Source: CAJJDF01 sp965655625 (GTDB taxonomy: Bacteria; Bacteroidota; Bacteroidia; Flavobacteriales_D; CAJJDF01). Taken from it: a stretch of 64,000 nucleotides of DNA. A model generated the notes under the pieces. The model was not told where the DNA came from. It saw nothing but the letters and a program-made list of their open reading frames with translations, and ran no database searches. Positions within the stretch are counted from its first letter, which is position 1. The number at the start of each line of letters is the position of its first letter. The DNA lies in the NCBI GenBank assembly GCA_965655625.1, contig CBFHHA010000004.1, positions 30,080 to 94,079 on the forward strand. The letters run 5' to 3'. The translations under genes were made by a program, and so were the position numbers. Positions 8,346 to 16,910 of the stretch are shown here, one piece after another.

Positions 8346-9410
8346 TTATTTCTTAAAAATTCCGGCTTCTACCAGTACCTGAAAACTGTCTTCCATAGTT
8401 GTTTTTATGGGCCTAAATGACATTCCTAGCTCCGATTTTATTTTCGAATTATCTGCTTTCCAAGCTACATTCACGTTGTTTTTCACAAATTTTCTGGTCA
8501 TTGATTTATTTACCATCGGTCCGATCAACGAGAGCAACCATTTGGGCAAGGCTTTCTTGGGAATTCCAAAATCGGCTCCGTACTTATCTTGTAAGGTTAG
8601 CGCCATTTCCAAAAAATCGGTATTGTGCCCCGAGGTGATGTACCTTCCTTTGGCTTCGGTTGTAAATCCTGCCAAATAATGAGCCTCCGCCACATCTCTC
8701 ACATCTACAAACCCTACTCCCATTCTGGGTGCTCCGGCTTTCATGCTGCCATCACCCATTTGTTTTAGGATCGAAAAACTTTCTGAGGTAGTAAATGCTG
8801 GATTTAACATTGGGCCCAACACAAAAGAAGGATTAATCGTCACTAAATCAAATTGCTCCTGGGATTCGGTAATTTTCCAAGCTTTTTTCTCTGCCAAAGT
8901 TTTGGAATAGTAATAAGGCTGGTAGTGCAGCGAGGCTGTAGAATTCCATATTTCTTCGGTGAGAATGCCATTGGGAGCAGAAGCACATTCGGTAGCATCG
9001 GTGTATATTGCAGCGCAGCTACTTGTCACCACCACTCTTTTTACCGAATCGGTCTTTTTAGCGGTTTCCAGCACATTGGCGGTTCCTTTTACTGCTGGGT
9101 CTATCAGTTCTTTTTGTGGATCTTTGAAGTCGCTTGTAAAAGGCGAGGCCGTATGGAACACAAGTTCGCAACCCGCCATTGCTTCTTGGTAGGATCCTTC
9201 TTGCAACAAATCCGATTTGAAATAGACAATGCTACCAGGACTATTTTTCGCTAGTTCATTTAAGTGGGCAATTTTCTCCAATTTGTCTGGGTTTCTCACT
9301 GCGGCATGAACCGTAATTCCTTCTTCTAGTAATTTTTTTACGAGCCATCCGGCTACAAATCCTGTGGCTCCCGTAACTAATGCGGGTTTCGTTTTATCTA
9401 TTTTGATCAT
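8346..9410 (-). CDS. NAD(P)-dependent epimerase/dehydratase, dihydroflavonol-4-reductase-like
   Basis: An extended short-chain dehydrogenase of 354 residues with a Rossmann fold. The cofactor motif TGATGFVAG is near residues 14-22 and the catalytic YxxxK appears as YYSK in the middle of the protein, with the Ser of VVTSSCA before it. The substrate is unknown; the family includes dihydroflavonol reductases, cinnamoyl-CoA reductases and sterol dehydrogenases. It is transcribed alone and ends in a terminator. It is the last core gene before the accessory island. Confidence 0.85.
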   Translation of the reverse strand: MIKIDKTKPALVTGATGFVAGWLVKKLLEEGITVHAAVRNPDKLEKIAHLNELAKNSPGSIVYFKSDLLQEGSYQEAMAGCELVFHTASPFTSDFKDPQKELIDPAVKGTANVLETAKKTDSVKRVVVTSSCAAIYTDATECASAPNGILTEEIWNSTASLHYQPYYYSKTLAEKKAWKITESQEQFDLVTINPSFVLGPMLNPAFTTSESFSILKQMGDGSMKAGAPRMGVGFVDVRDVAEAHYLAGFTTEAKGRYITSGHNTDFLEMALTLQDKYGADFGIPKKALPKWLLSLIGPMVNKSMTRKFVKNNVNVAWKADNSKIKSELGMSFRPIKTTMEDSFQVLVEAGIFKK

Positions 9411-10233
9411 CGTTCTATATTTTGAACTAAAGGTCTTATTTATTTTCTACAATTGCTGATTTTCCGGAAAATTAACTCACAGATAAAGTATTTAGCTCGA
9501 AAACTATTGATTTTTTGAGAGATAACCCATGCTGGCGCTCGTATGCAACGAGTGCCCACATTCTTTATTCGTTTGGAACGAATATAAATTTCAACTACTT
9601 CAACGGAATCATTTACAGCTTGTCCTAACTAATCAGTATTTAGCTTTTCATAACATGACTGAAGCAGCTTAGCTAATTCGGAGCTGGTTACCCAGAAATC
9701 ATCAAGAGGTAGAAATAAGGTACAAAACCGATCAATTTAGATGGTTTTTGCACAATTATTTTCGGTTGCCCTGTTTATTTTAGTTACTAAACTGTAACTC
9801 TTTTCTTTTCTAAAAAAACTTAATTCTCGAGATAAATTCGACTTGCAAAAATCGAATATTTACTAACTCACTTACTTCCCAATACAAAAAGTACATTGTA
9901 TTGATTTACAGTGTTTTATACCTCTAAAATACAAATAAAAAACAAAAATTAAGGAATAAGAGAAGTAACAGAGAGAAAAGGCAATTCCGTTTTCATCTGA
10001 CTCAGCAAAACAATCTTTTAGAATGATGTTTTTAAAGAATCATTGAAAATATCTGCTTTATTTTTTGGCTTTTAGACTTTGGAAGTATTGTAAATAAATT
10101 AATCCTTGAGTGACAACAGAGGAACTATGAAAAAAACCAAATACATTCGTTACCACTTTTCAAAAGATTCCCTGACACCATTTATTCTGCCAAAAACCTA
10201 AAAAATCTTAGCTATTTATCATTGACAAAAAAA
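9411..10233. other. Gene-free A+T-rich stretch at the left edge of the island
   Basis: I see no convincing gene in these 823 bases. The notable content is a pair of adjacent hairpins at 9538-9552 (CTCGT/ACGAG) and 9566-9584 (TATTCGTT/AACGAATA), the first sharing its core with the hairpin upstream of era. The short frames between 9530 and 9720 are broken by stops and look non-coding. Confidence 0.5.
9538..9584. repeat. Two adjacent palindromes
   Basis: CTCGT-ATGCA-ACGAG (9538-9552) is followed 13 bases later by TATTCGTT-TGG-AACGAATA (9566-9584). Both are perfect inverted repeats. The first has the same CTCGT...GCA-ACGAG core as 3927-3941, which suggests a dispersed element. Confidence 0.5.
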
Positions 10234-11229
10234 TTACCAATACTTGTATTTTTCCGAAGAAATAATTTTTTCATCCCTATATTTTATTTCTTCTATTTTA
10301 TTTCCCTTTGAATCATACTTGTATTTTATAGATTTATTTAATTCCCAGATTTCATCATACCAGCTTTCCTTTATCAAATTTCCATTTTTATCATAAGTTA
10401 GTGTTATTTCGATACCATAATTTCCACCCACAAAAACTCTTACACTTTGAGAGCCCCTTGAATTATACTCAATTTCTGTTTCAGAAGTACCATCATGTTC
10501 ATTTACTCTAATTGTTTTTGCTAAATTTCCATGAGCATTGTAAAAATAAGTTTCAGAATCTATAGCCTCATCCTCATAGAATACAACAGATTCAATCAAA
10601 TTTCCCAAAGTGTTATAGAGGTTTGTTGTTGTGCTTATTGTTCCATCCCAAAAGTAACTTATTTCTTCTATTACATTTCCTTTTGAATCATACTTGAATT
10701 TATTGGAAGACATAATTTTTTCATCCTCATATGTTATTTCCTCTGTTTTATTTCCCTTTGAATCATATTTGTATTTCCATGAATCAGAAACCTTTTCATC
10801 TCCTAACTCTATTTCTTCTTTTTCTATTAATTTTCCCTCTGAATCATATTTAAAAAATATTGTGAATAAAACTTCTTCGCCTTCGCCATAAGAAGTTATT
10901 GATTCTAATTTGCCATCAAGAAGAGATAAATATGATTTTTTTAAACTATTTGATTTTAAATTAAGTTCAGTAGATAATGATTTATTATATACCTTCAATG
11001 ATTCAATTTCCTCATCTTTTGCGGAATTCTCTTTTTTTAAAGAGCTAATTTTAGACTCAAGATGTAACTTTGTTTCACTTAATTTTTCATTATCCTCAAG
11101 AGATCTTAGTAGGACTGAGCTAATACTATCTAGTTTGTATTCAAGTGTTTCTATTTGTTTTTTCTTACTTTGAGAAAAGGAGAAAGTTATACAAATAAGC
11201 AATAGAAGTAGAGTAATTATTTTTTTCAT
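10234..11229 (-). CDS. Secreted coiled-coil protein with YD-like repeats (island paralogue 1)
   Basis: Function not recognised. It has 331 residues. A signal peptide (MKKIITLLLLLICITFSFSQ) is followed by a coiled coil to about residue 100 and then about eight repeats of roughly 24 residues built on KYDSKGNxxEE, similar to Rhs/YD or MORN-like beta repeats. Residues 1-60 closely match the proteins at 12664-13692 and 14258-15076, while the C-terminal part is unique among the three. The DNA around the start codon and upstream is nearly identical to that of 14258-15076. It may be an envelope or secreted structural protein; that is inference. Confidence 0.75.
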   Translation of the reverse strand: MKKIITLLLLLICITFSFSQSKKKQIETLEYKLDSISSVLLRSLEDNEKLSETKLHLESKISSLKKENSAKDEEIESLKVYNKSLSTELNLKSNSLKKSYLSLLDGKLESITSYGEGEEVLFTIFFKYDSEGKLIEKEEIELGDEKVSDSWKYKYDSKGNKTEEITYEDEKIMSSNKFKYDSKGNVIEEISYFWDGTISTTTNLYNTLGNLIESVVFYEDEAIDSETYFYNAHGNLAKTIRVNEHDGTSETEIEYNSRGSQSVRVFVGGNYGIEITLTYDKNGNLIKESWYDEIWELNKSIKYKYDSKGNKIEEIKYRDEKIISSEKYKYW

Positions 11230-11665
11230 AATCTAAATTTAAAAAAAATGAAGGTTAGTTTACGAAACTATAAAAAGTTACACAATAAAAAACAGTAAAG
11301 AATTTATTACAAATCACCTTGCAACTTTAAAGGCTAACAATGGGAGCAAAACCTTTGAACCATAATTGAATAGACTAAAATTATTAAAATATAAATTGCA
11401 AAATCAAAAAATAAGATGAATCATTTTGAAACTAATTCATGTGGGTATTTTGATTGAACAATTTCATATTTTATAAAACAAGAGAGATAACTTTCTATCA
11501 CAATATAATTTGATGAAAGGCTTTTTAACTCAGTAATTAAATCTTTATCAAACATTTTATTATAAGTCTTTATAAATTCTAATGCTCTAATTTCAGATAC
11601 TATTACACTATCAAGTAAATCTAAAATGTCAGATTTATTTTTATTTCCAAGAAAGCTCTTTTTTT
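11221..11665. repeat. Long duplication, copy 1 (left part)
   Basis: Almost identical to 15068-15498 apart from a short indel and scattered substitutions. It contains the first codons and upstream region of paralogue 1 and the 3' end of the broken 188-residue gene. Homology stops abruptly at 11665/11666, where foreign sequence begins. Confidence 0.9.
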
Positions 11666-12336
11666 ATATTCCATAGATTCGTGCACAATTCTTAGAGTAT
11701 ATCGTTACTGATCTTATTTTATAGTCATTAGTTGTCATAACATTGACTTCCACTCTATTTCCATATTCATCCTCAAGGATAAATATCGTAACCAGTGGAT
11801 AATCATGCCAGTATTCAAAATCAACTGTCCACATTTTATGTAAAGTGGCATTAGATCCTACGTTGTCTTTAATTACTCCCTTAAGCTTCTTAACTATTTC
11901 AAGAGGGTCTTGAGATCTCGTTACATCAGTCATTGAACCTTCTAAGCATGAATTAATTGAAAGCTTTAGCTTAAAATCTTGATCAAAGAGGTCTGATAAC
12001 TCAGTATCTGATGCAAACATAATATCTGATACGATATTATTAGACTTGGTAGTATCGATTTGAGCAAAAAGGCTACTAGATACAAAGATCGATAGTATAA
12101 TTGCTGTTAATGACTTCATAATTTTCAATATTAAGGATTACAAAAGGTAAAATTGAAAAAAATCCGCTACCGATGATAATTATAACATTTCTCTTATCAG
12201 CAGTCATTTCTGGGTAGCCAAAAACAATTATTGTTGAAATTATTGTCACCGCAAGGATGGCAAGAAATGCATAACCTACATATTTTAAACTTTTACCCGC
12301 ACTGTTAAATCTTTTTGTTAATTCTTCTTTTTGCAG
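11421..12336 (-). pseudogene. Broken copy of the 188-residue membrane protein gene, split by an inserted gene
   Basis: The 3' part (11421-11665) and 5' part (12137-12336) match the intact gene at 15254-15820 nearly base for base. Between them 471 bases (11666-12136) replace 122 bases of the intact copy (15499-15620). The start codon is also lost: the intact copy has CAT (ATG on the minus strand) at 15818-15820 where this copy has CAG at 12334-12336. The inserted segment carries the secreted protein gene at 11664-12128. Confidence 0.88.
11664..12128 (-). CDS. Small secreted protein of unknown function (inside the split gene)
   Basis: Not recognised. It has 154 residues with a clear signal peptide (about MKSLTAIILSIFVSSSLFA) and a mixed alpha/beta mature part ending in a short Cys-containing tail. 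Almost the whole gene lies within the 471-base segment that interrupts the duplicated gene; its stop codon is formed exactly at the left junction (11664-11666). The ATG at 12119 would give a tidier signal peptide than the one at 12128. I see no terminal repeats on the insert, so how it arrived is unclear. Confidence 0.6.
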   Translation of the reverse strand: MKIMKSLTAIILSIFVSSSLFAQIDTTKSNNIVSDIMFASDTELSDLFDQDFKLKLSINSCLEGSMTDVTRSQDPLEIVKKLKGVIKDNVGSNATLHKMWTVDFEYWHDYPLVTIFILEDEYGNRVEVNVMTTNDYKIRSVTIYSKNCARIYGI

Positions 12337-12365
12337 AAATACTAATTTTTGTAATTCTGAAAATC
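12137..12365. repeat. Long duplication, copy 1 (right part)
   Basis: Matches 15621-15849 almost perfectly. It holds the 5' end of the broken 188-residue gene and about 29 bases upstream. Homology ends at about 12365. Confidence 0.9.
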
Positions 12366-12480
12366 TATTTATCTAAATCGAACTAACAGAATCTTTTTCA
12401 TATTGTCATTTAAAAATTTATGATATGAAGATAAGATTGTTTTCATAACTTATAACAATTATTACAAAGGTGTTTTTATG

Positions 12481-12532
12481 AGTTCTGTCGCATTAGACTA
12501 AAGCCGACTGATTTTTGTCGTTTTTGATAACA
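12481..12532 (-). repeat. 52-base repeat end, type 1 (inverted)
   Basis: Reads inward from AGTTCTGTCGCATTAG. Its reverse complement matches 14147-14198 with about six differences, and the hairpin TTTTGTC/GACAAAA family element lies inside it. Together the two face each other across the gene at 12664-13692. Confidence 0.8.
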
Positions 12533-12663
12533 ATTGAAAAATCTAAATCTTTGTTTGTGATTTAACTTTTGAACGAAGAGCAATTTTGGTAAAAAGTAGT
12601 TCTAAACTATTTAATACGACATAAACAAAACGTAAACATATAATACTTAATGATTAGAGGAAC

Positions 12664-13692
12664 TCAATCCGGCAATTTAATTCCGATAAATTCAATGTTG
12701 TAATCAATCTCTCCCTCAATACCCCTTGATTTATGCATTAATGCAACTACCGCATAATTATTTACATTATTTATAAAATGACCTGCATATTCAACACTAC
12801 TCCATGAATCATAAAATTCATCATATTCTAAATTACCTCGATATTCTAACTTGATTGTATTTTCTGTTATTTTTGTTTTTAATTCGTAAGAATTACTTTT
12901 TGATTCAAGAATTATGTCTATTGATTTTTTTTCGTAGTTAATTGAGCGTTCTATAGTTTTTGAAGTGTTGTATTTTCCAAATCCAATTGGAATTATATTA
13001 TAATTCTTTATGGTCTTAAAAACAGAATTATAATAATCCTTATCGGTCCATAAAGCTCCTGCCTCCATATCCATTTCCTCTGCAGATGTACTTACTCGTT
13101 TTAAAGTTTGATTAGATTTTAAATCTATAACCACTATATCCGAATTGCAACAACCACACATACCACCACAATAATCTATTTTATATGCAATATAGCCATT
13201 GTAATTCAATCCAATTGGGTATATAACAGGAGGGTTAAAACCATTACCATTAATGTATACATATTCAAAATCAAATTCAGTTTGAACCTCAAGAGGTTCT
13301 ATATTTCCATCATCTCCATAGGAGAGATAACTGGTTTGAACTTGTCTCGTCTTTAGTTTTTCTATACTATCTGATTTTAAAATTAAATCAGCAACTACTA
13401 ATTGGTAGTCTTGCTCTAAAGACTTAACTTCTTTTATTAAAGATTCTATTTTCTCATTTTTCAAGCTTATCTCATCATTTTTAGAACCAATCTTACTGTT
13501 CAAAGAGCTAATTTTAGATTCAAGAGCTATTTTATTTGAATTAAGTTCTCGATTATCATCAGTAGAGCTTAGTAGCACTGAATTAATACTATCTAACTTA
13601 TATATAAGTATTTCTATTTGTTTTTTCTTACTTTGAGAAAAGGAGATGCTTACACAAATAAACAATAAAGAGACAGTGATTAATTTCTTCAT
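12664..13692 (-). CDS. Secreted coiled-coil protein with unknown C-terminal domain (island paralogue 2)
   Basis: Not recognised. It has 342 residues. The signal peptide and coiled coil (to about residue 110) match paralogues 1 and 3, including the block KKKQIE and LESKISSL. The C-terminal 220 residues form a beta-rich domain with a cysteine cluster (CGGMCGCC) about halfway along, found nowhere else in the window. Its upstream region shares the element AGTTTACGAAAC with the other two paralogues. The gene lies alone between facing type 1 repeat ends (12481 and 14198). Confidence 0.7.
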   Translation of the reverse strand: MKKLITVSLLFICVSISFSQSKKKQIEILIYKLDSINSVLLSSTDDNRELNSNKIALESKISSLNSKIGSKNDEISLKNEKIESLIKEVKSLEQDYQLVVADLILKSDSIEKLKTRQVQTSYLSYGDDGNIEPLEVQTEFDFEYVYINGNGFNPPVIYPIGLNYNGYIAYKIDYCGGMCGCCNSDIVVIDLKSNQTLKRVSTSAEEMDMEAGALWTDKDYYNSVFKTIKNYNIIPIGFGKYNTSKTIERSINYEKKSIDIILESKSNSYELKTKITENTIKLEYRGNLEYDEFYDSWSSVEYAGHFINNVNNYAVVALMHKSRGIEGEIDYNIEFIGIKLPD

Positions 13693-13935
13693 AATCTAAA
13701 TTTAAAAAAAAATTGAAGTTTAGTTTACGAAACCATAAAATATTTTTTATTTACCCAAAAAAAAGTAACTTATGCTGATTTACAGTTGTTTGTAAGTTTG
13801 AGGTATAAAAGACGTTCTATTAGCTAATATTTCACCCTTTTTATGGTTTCCGTAAACTCCTACCATTTTTCTTTTTTTTGATTAGCATATCTATATTTCA
13901 AATAATTAAGTCTTACACTTCTTTATCGGGTTAAG

Positions 13936-13988
13936 AATGTATTAAAAATTAAATTTATTATCTTTAATGAAGTTAATGCGACAGAACC
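13936..13988 (+). repeat. 53-base repeat end, type 2
   Basis: Ends in TTAATGCGACAGAACC. It matches 19546-19598 at 51 of 53 positions, including the A+T-rich body that starts with AATGTATTAAAAATTAAA. Confidence 0.85.
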
Positions 13989-14146
13989 GAAACAATGATA
14001 CAGATTGAAGAAGTTTTGTCTAATCAAAAGAAAAAATAAAATGGTTTATAAATCCTGAGCAAAACACTAAACAGATTTGCTAAAGGCTTACCGAGGGTCA
14101 ACCTTTCTTCAAAAAGTTAAATAAACAAACATTTAGGTTTTTCAGT

Positions 14147-14198
14147 TTTTATCAAAAACGACAAAAATCAGTGGATTTTAGTTTAATGCGACAGAACC
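14147..14198 (+). repeat. 52-base repeat end, type 1
   Basis: TTTTATCAAAAACGACAAAA followed by a variable middle and TTAATGCGACAGAACC. It is the inverted partner of 12481-12532 and is related to 19490-19541 and 21678-21729. Confidence 0.85.
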
Positions 14199-14257
14199 AG
14201 AAAGTTTGCTTTTAATTGATTAATTGTATTTGATTTAAAATTTGTTTTTCTCATACT

Positions 14258-15076
14258 CTATTCAGAGCAACGTTGAATTTCACTTTCTATGTCTATTCCT
14301 ATCCAAGATGGATCTGCTAGAAAGTCACAACCCATTGGGCTTTGATATTGAAAAATTTTTACGAGCCTTTCTTCGTATGTTGGATTCCAGTTTTCCGGAA
14401 AACCTGTCTTTGACCCGAGGCTGAAATCCTTATCTAAATCTTTTTTAATGATCTTATCTGCTGCCTGTAGGCATTCGCATATTTTGTCATTGAATTTGAC
14501 TACTCTTGATTTATGAATAAATCCGGTCGAAGAATCTGAGAATTTCACTTTTTTATGGTCTTTTTTCTCACCTATTATTTCAAACTTATCACCACTATAT
14601 ACTTGTCTTATAATAGTTCCGCCTGGTATTTCTCGTAAGTTAGAATAACCGTCTGGATCTTCAATGATGTAATATTCTGCCTTATTTTCTTTTTTAGTAT
14701 TTTCAATAATTTCATGAAGTATATTAATGGAATCGTTTAAAAGCCTAATTACTGATTCTTTTTGATTGATTAACTCTTCATTTTTTGAAAGTTTCTCCAA
14801 CTGATTTTGATTTTCCTCTCTGAGTTTATTTTGAAGTTCTTTTGAATTAAAATTTTCTTTTTTTAATGAATCATTCTCTTTTTTCAACAAGCTAATTTTA
14901 GACTCAAGGACTAATTTTGTATTGCTTAATTTTTCATTATCATCAATAGACCTTAGTAATACTGAATTAACACTATCTAATTTAATAGTTAGTGTTTCTA
15001 TTTGTTGTTTCTTGCTTTGAGAAAAGGAGAAAGTTATACAAATAAGCAATAGAAGTAGAGTAATTATTTTTTTCAT
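14258..15076 (-). CDS. Secreted coiled-coil protein with SH3-like domain (island paralogue 3)
   Basis: It has 272 residues. The signal peptide and coiled coil (to about residue 140) resemble paralogues 1 and 2; the first 20 residues are identical to paralogue 1. A bacterial SH3-like domain follows (about 148-205: YSNLREIPGG ... FEIIGE ... GFIHKSRV), a fold often found in cell-wall-associated proteins. The C-terminal 65 residues are unassigned. It is followed upstream (on the minus strand) by the intact 188-residue gene. Envelope location is inferred from the signal peptide and SH3 domain. Confidence 0.75.
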   Translation of the reverse strand: MKKIITLLLLLICITFSFSQSKKQQIETLTIKLDSVNSVLLRSIDDNEKLSNTKLVLESKISLLKKENDSLKKENFNSKELQNKLREENQNQLEKLSKNEELINQKESVIRLLNDSINILHEIIENTKKENKAEYYIIEDPDGYSNLREIPGGTIIRQVYSGDKFEIIGEKKDHKKVKFSDSSTGFIHKSRVVKFNDKICECLQAADKIIKKDLDKDFSLGSKTGFPENWNPTYEERLVKIFQYQSPMGCDFLADPSWIGIDIESEIQRCSE

Positions 15077-15498
15077 AATCTAAATTTAAAAAAAATGAAG
15101 GTTAGTTTACAAAACTATAAAAAGTTACACAATAAAAAACAGTAAAGAATTTATTACAAATCACCTTGCAACTTTAAAGGCTAACAATGGGAGCAAAACC
15201 TTTGAACCCTATTTGAATAAAATATAAATTGCAAAATCAAAAAATAAGATGAATCATTTTGAAACTAATTCATGTGGGTATTTTAATTGAACAATTTCAT
15301 ATTTTATGAAACAAGAGAGATAACTTTCTATCACAATATAATTTGATGAAAGGCTTTTTAACTCAGTAATTAAATCTTTATCAAACTTTTTGTTGTAAGT
15401 CTTTATAAATTCTAATGCTCTAATTTCAGATACTATTAAACTATCAAGTAAATCTAAAATGTCAGATTTATTTTTATTTCCAAGAAAGCTCTTTTTTT
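15068..15498. repeat. Long duplication, copy 2 (left part)
   Basis: Counterpart of 11221-11665; here the sequence runs on unbroken into the complete 188-residue gene. Confidence 0.9.
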
Positions 15499-15820
15499 GT
15501 GAACATATCAAATCGTTGAGTAAATCTGCACTTTCGCTAATGGTTTCTGTTTTTTCTATTTGAAGATTTTTAATTCTTATTTTCATTAAGAATCCACCTG
15601 CTTCAATCAATTTAATGGCAATTACAAAAGGTAAAATTGAAAAAAATCCGCTACCGATGATAATTATAACATTTCTCTTATCAGTAGTCATTTCTGGGTA
15701 GCCAAAAACAATTATTGTTGAAATTATTGTCACCGCAAGGATGGCAAGAAATGCATAACCTGCATATTTTAAACTTTTACCCGCACTGTTAAATCTTTTT
15801 GTTAATTCTTCTTTTTGCAT
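15254..15820 (-). CDS. Two-helix membrane protein of unknown function (intact copy)
   Basis: Not recognised. It has 188 residues: a short basic N-terminus, two membrane segments (about 18-40 and 48-72), and a soluble helical C-terminal part rich in Lys, Leu and Ser. A second copy at 11421-12336 is broken. It lies directly upstream of paralogue 3 on the same strand, and the same order was once present for paralogue 1, so the pair was duplicated as a unit. A role together with the secreted paralogue is possible but only inferred from linkage. Confidence 0.7.
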   Translation of the reverse strand: MQKEELTKRFNSAGKSLKYAGYAFLAILAVTIISTIIVFGYPEMTTDKRNVIIIIGSGFFSILPFVIAIKLIEAGGFLMKIRIKNLQIEKTETISESADLLNDLICSQKKSFLGNKNKSDILDLLDSLIVSEIRALEFIKTYNKKFDKDLITELKSLSSNYIVIESYLSCFIKYEIVQLKYPHELVSK

Positions 15821-15849
15821 AAATACTAATTTTTGTAATTCTGAAAATC
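15621..15849. repeat. Long duplication, copy 2 (right part)
   Basis: Counterpart of 12137-12365. Confidence 0.9.
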
Positions 15850-15950
15850 ATATTTCTAAACATTTAATTTACGAGAAATTCACGAAAACCAAAAGAAAAT
15901 AGAAATTTTCGTCTAATTTAGAAGGCTAATGATTTAAAATCATTTGGAAA

Positions 15951-16205
15951 ATGAGATTTAAAAGAAAATTAAAATATAAAAAGAAATTACTCATAATTTT
16001 ATCCATCATTCTAGCTATAATTGCTATTGGCATAGTTGTCCTAGTAAGTCTAAATTTACTGCCTTTGTCGCTTATTTTCACATTCCCTCTTTTTGTGCTA
16101 ATCATATACAAAATGGGTAAAGATGTTGATGTCATAGTTGATAAGTTGTTACTGTCAGACGTTATGGAGTTTTTTGATGAAATGGAGGAAGAAGTTAAAG
16201 ATTAA
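15951..16205 (+). CDS. Small two-helix membrane protein
   Basis: Not recognised. It has 84 residues: a basic N-terminus (RFKRKLKYKKK), two hydrophobic helices separated by a short turn near LNLLPLS, and an acidic C-terminus (EFFDEMEEEVKD). I prefer this frame over the overlapping minus-strand frame because a degenerate tandem copy directly downstream keeps the same protein pattern in the plus-strand frame. Confidence 0.6.
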   Translation: MRFKRKLKYKKKLLIILSIILAIIAIGIVVLVSLNLLPLSLIFTFPLFVLIIYKMGKDVDVIVDKLLLSDVMEFFDEMEEEVKD

Positions 16206-16256
16206 GAAAAATGTAATCTATTTAGTACAAACTAAACCACAATTAAACGAATTTAG

Positions 16257-16516
16257 AGAGGCAAATTAATCTTCATAAAGCCAAAATCAAGAACGGATCC
16301 ATACATACCTCTATCTATTATATTAGCTTTTATTGCAGGTATTATGGTTGTTCGGGTGATTTTGAATTTATTACCATTATCTTTTATTTTTATCTCCCAG
16401 TTAATTCTTTTAACCATATTCAGGACAGGCAAAAATGTGAACATAATTGTAACGAACGTAGGTTAAAAAAATTAATTTAATCATTTAATAAGATGGAAGA
16501 GAAGGTGATAGATTAA
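16257..16516 (+). pseudogene. Degenerate tandem copy of the small membrane protein gene
   Basis: Translation of the plus strand gives the same pattern as the preceding gene: LSIILAFIAG, then LNLLPLSFIF, then GKNVNIIV. No ATG, GTG or TTG starts the frame, which begins right after a TAG, and a premature TAA at 16464-16466 ends it. The expected acidic tail (MEEKVID) then appears in another frame and stops at 16516. This is a decayed duplicate. Confidence 0.7.
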
Positions 16517-16603
16517 AATTAATAACACAAAATGATTAACCTGTTTCTTTCACTTTAATCAAGTAACAATATACGTTATCTACCTTCAATTTATTACCTG
16601 ATT

Positions 16604-16891
16604 TTAAACTATTTTGAAGTGATTTAGATTCAAAAAAGCATTGCATATTTCAATACAAGGAACAACAGTTAAATCTACATCAGATAGAGGGCTATAATTT
16701 CTTAATCTAAAATTCGTAAAATTATCTTTTTGCCAACCAATTTCAGTTTTAGTTAAAACAACTTCTAACTTAAGATCATACCAATAGGCACCTTGCTTTA
16801 TTATTTTAACACTGACTATAGAACTTAAGAAGTGATTTTTGTTAAATCTGAAATTAAAATGGAAAATTTTAAGTTTTAAATTATTATTGCT
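16604..16891 (-). pseudogene. Open frame of 95 residues without a start codon
   Basis: On the minus strand an uninterrupted frame encodes a protein-like sequence with alternating hydrophobic and polar residues (for example QGAYWYDLKLEVVLTK and NYSPLSDVDLTVVPC). No ATG, GTG or TTG precedes it before the upstream stop. It looks like the C-terminal remnant of a secreted protein. I do not recognise the family. Confidence 0.4.
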
Positions 16892-16910
16892 TTAAAAGTA
16901 TAAAGGTCAT

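Larger units (their letters stand above)
13693..14257. other. Gene-free stretch with repeat ends and a relic leader
   Basis: No gene is visible in these 565 bases. They hold the shared leader of paralogue 2 next to its start, a plus-strand partial copy of the same leader at about 13841-13862 (TTATGGTTTCCGTAAACT), and two repeat ends at 13936-13988 and 14147-14198. Confidence 0.5.

Noticed and set aside
12481..13988. Simple insertion sequence with transposase
   Set aside because: The enclosed gene is a secreted coiled-coil protein; no transposase motifs and no target duplication are visible.
15926..16135. Minus-strand open frame of 69 residues
   Set aside because: It overlaps the plus-strand membrane protein; the degenerate tandem copy supports the plus-strand reading.
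16253..16444. Minus-strand open frame of 63 residues
   Set aside because: It is the shadow of the decayed tandem copy on the plus strand.
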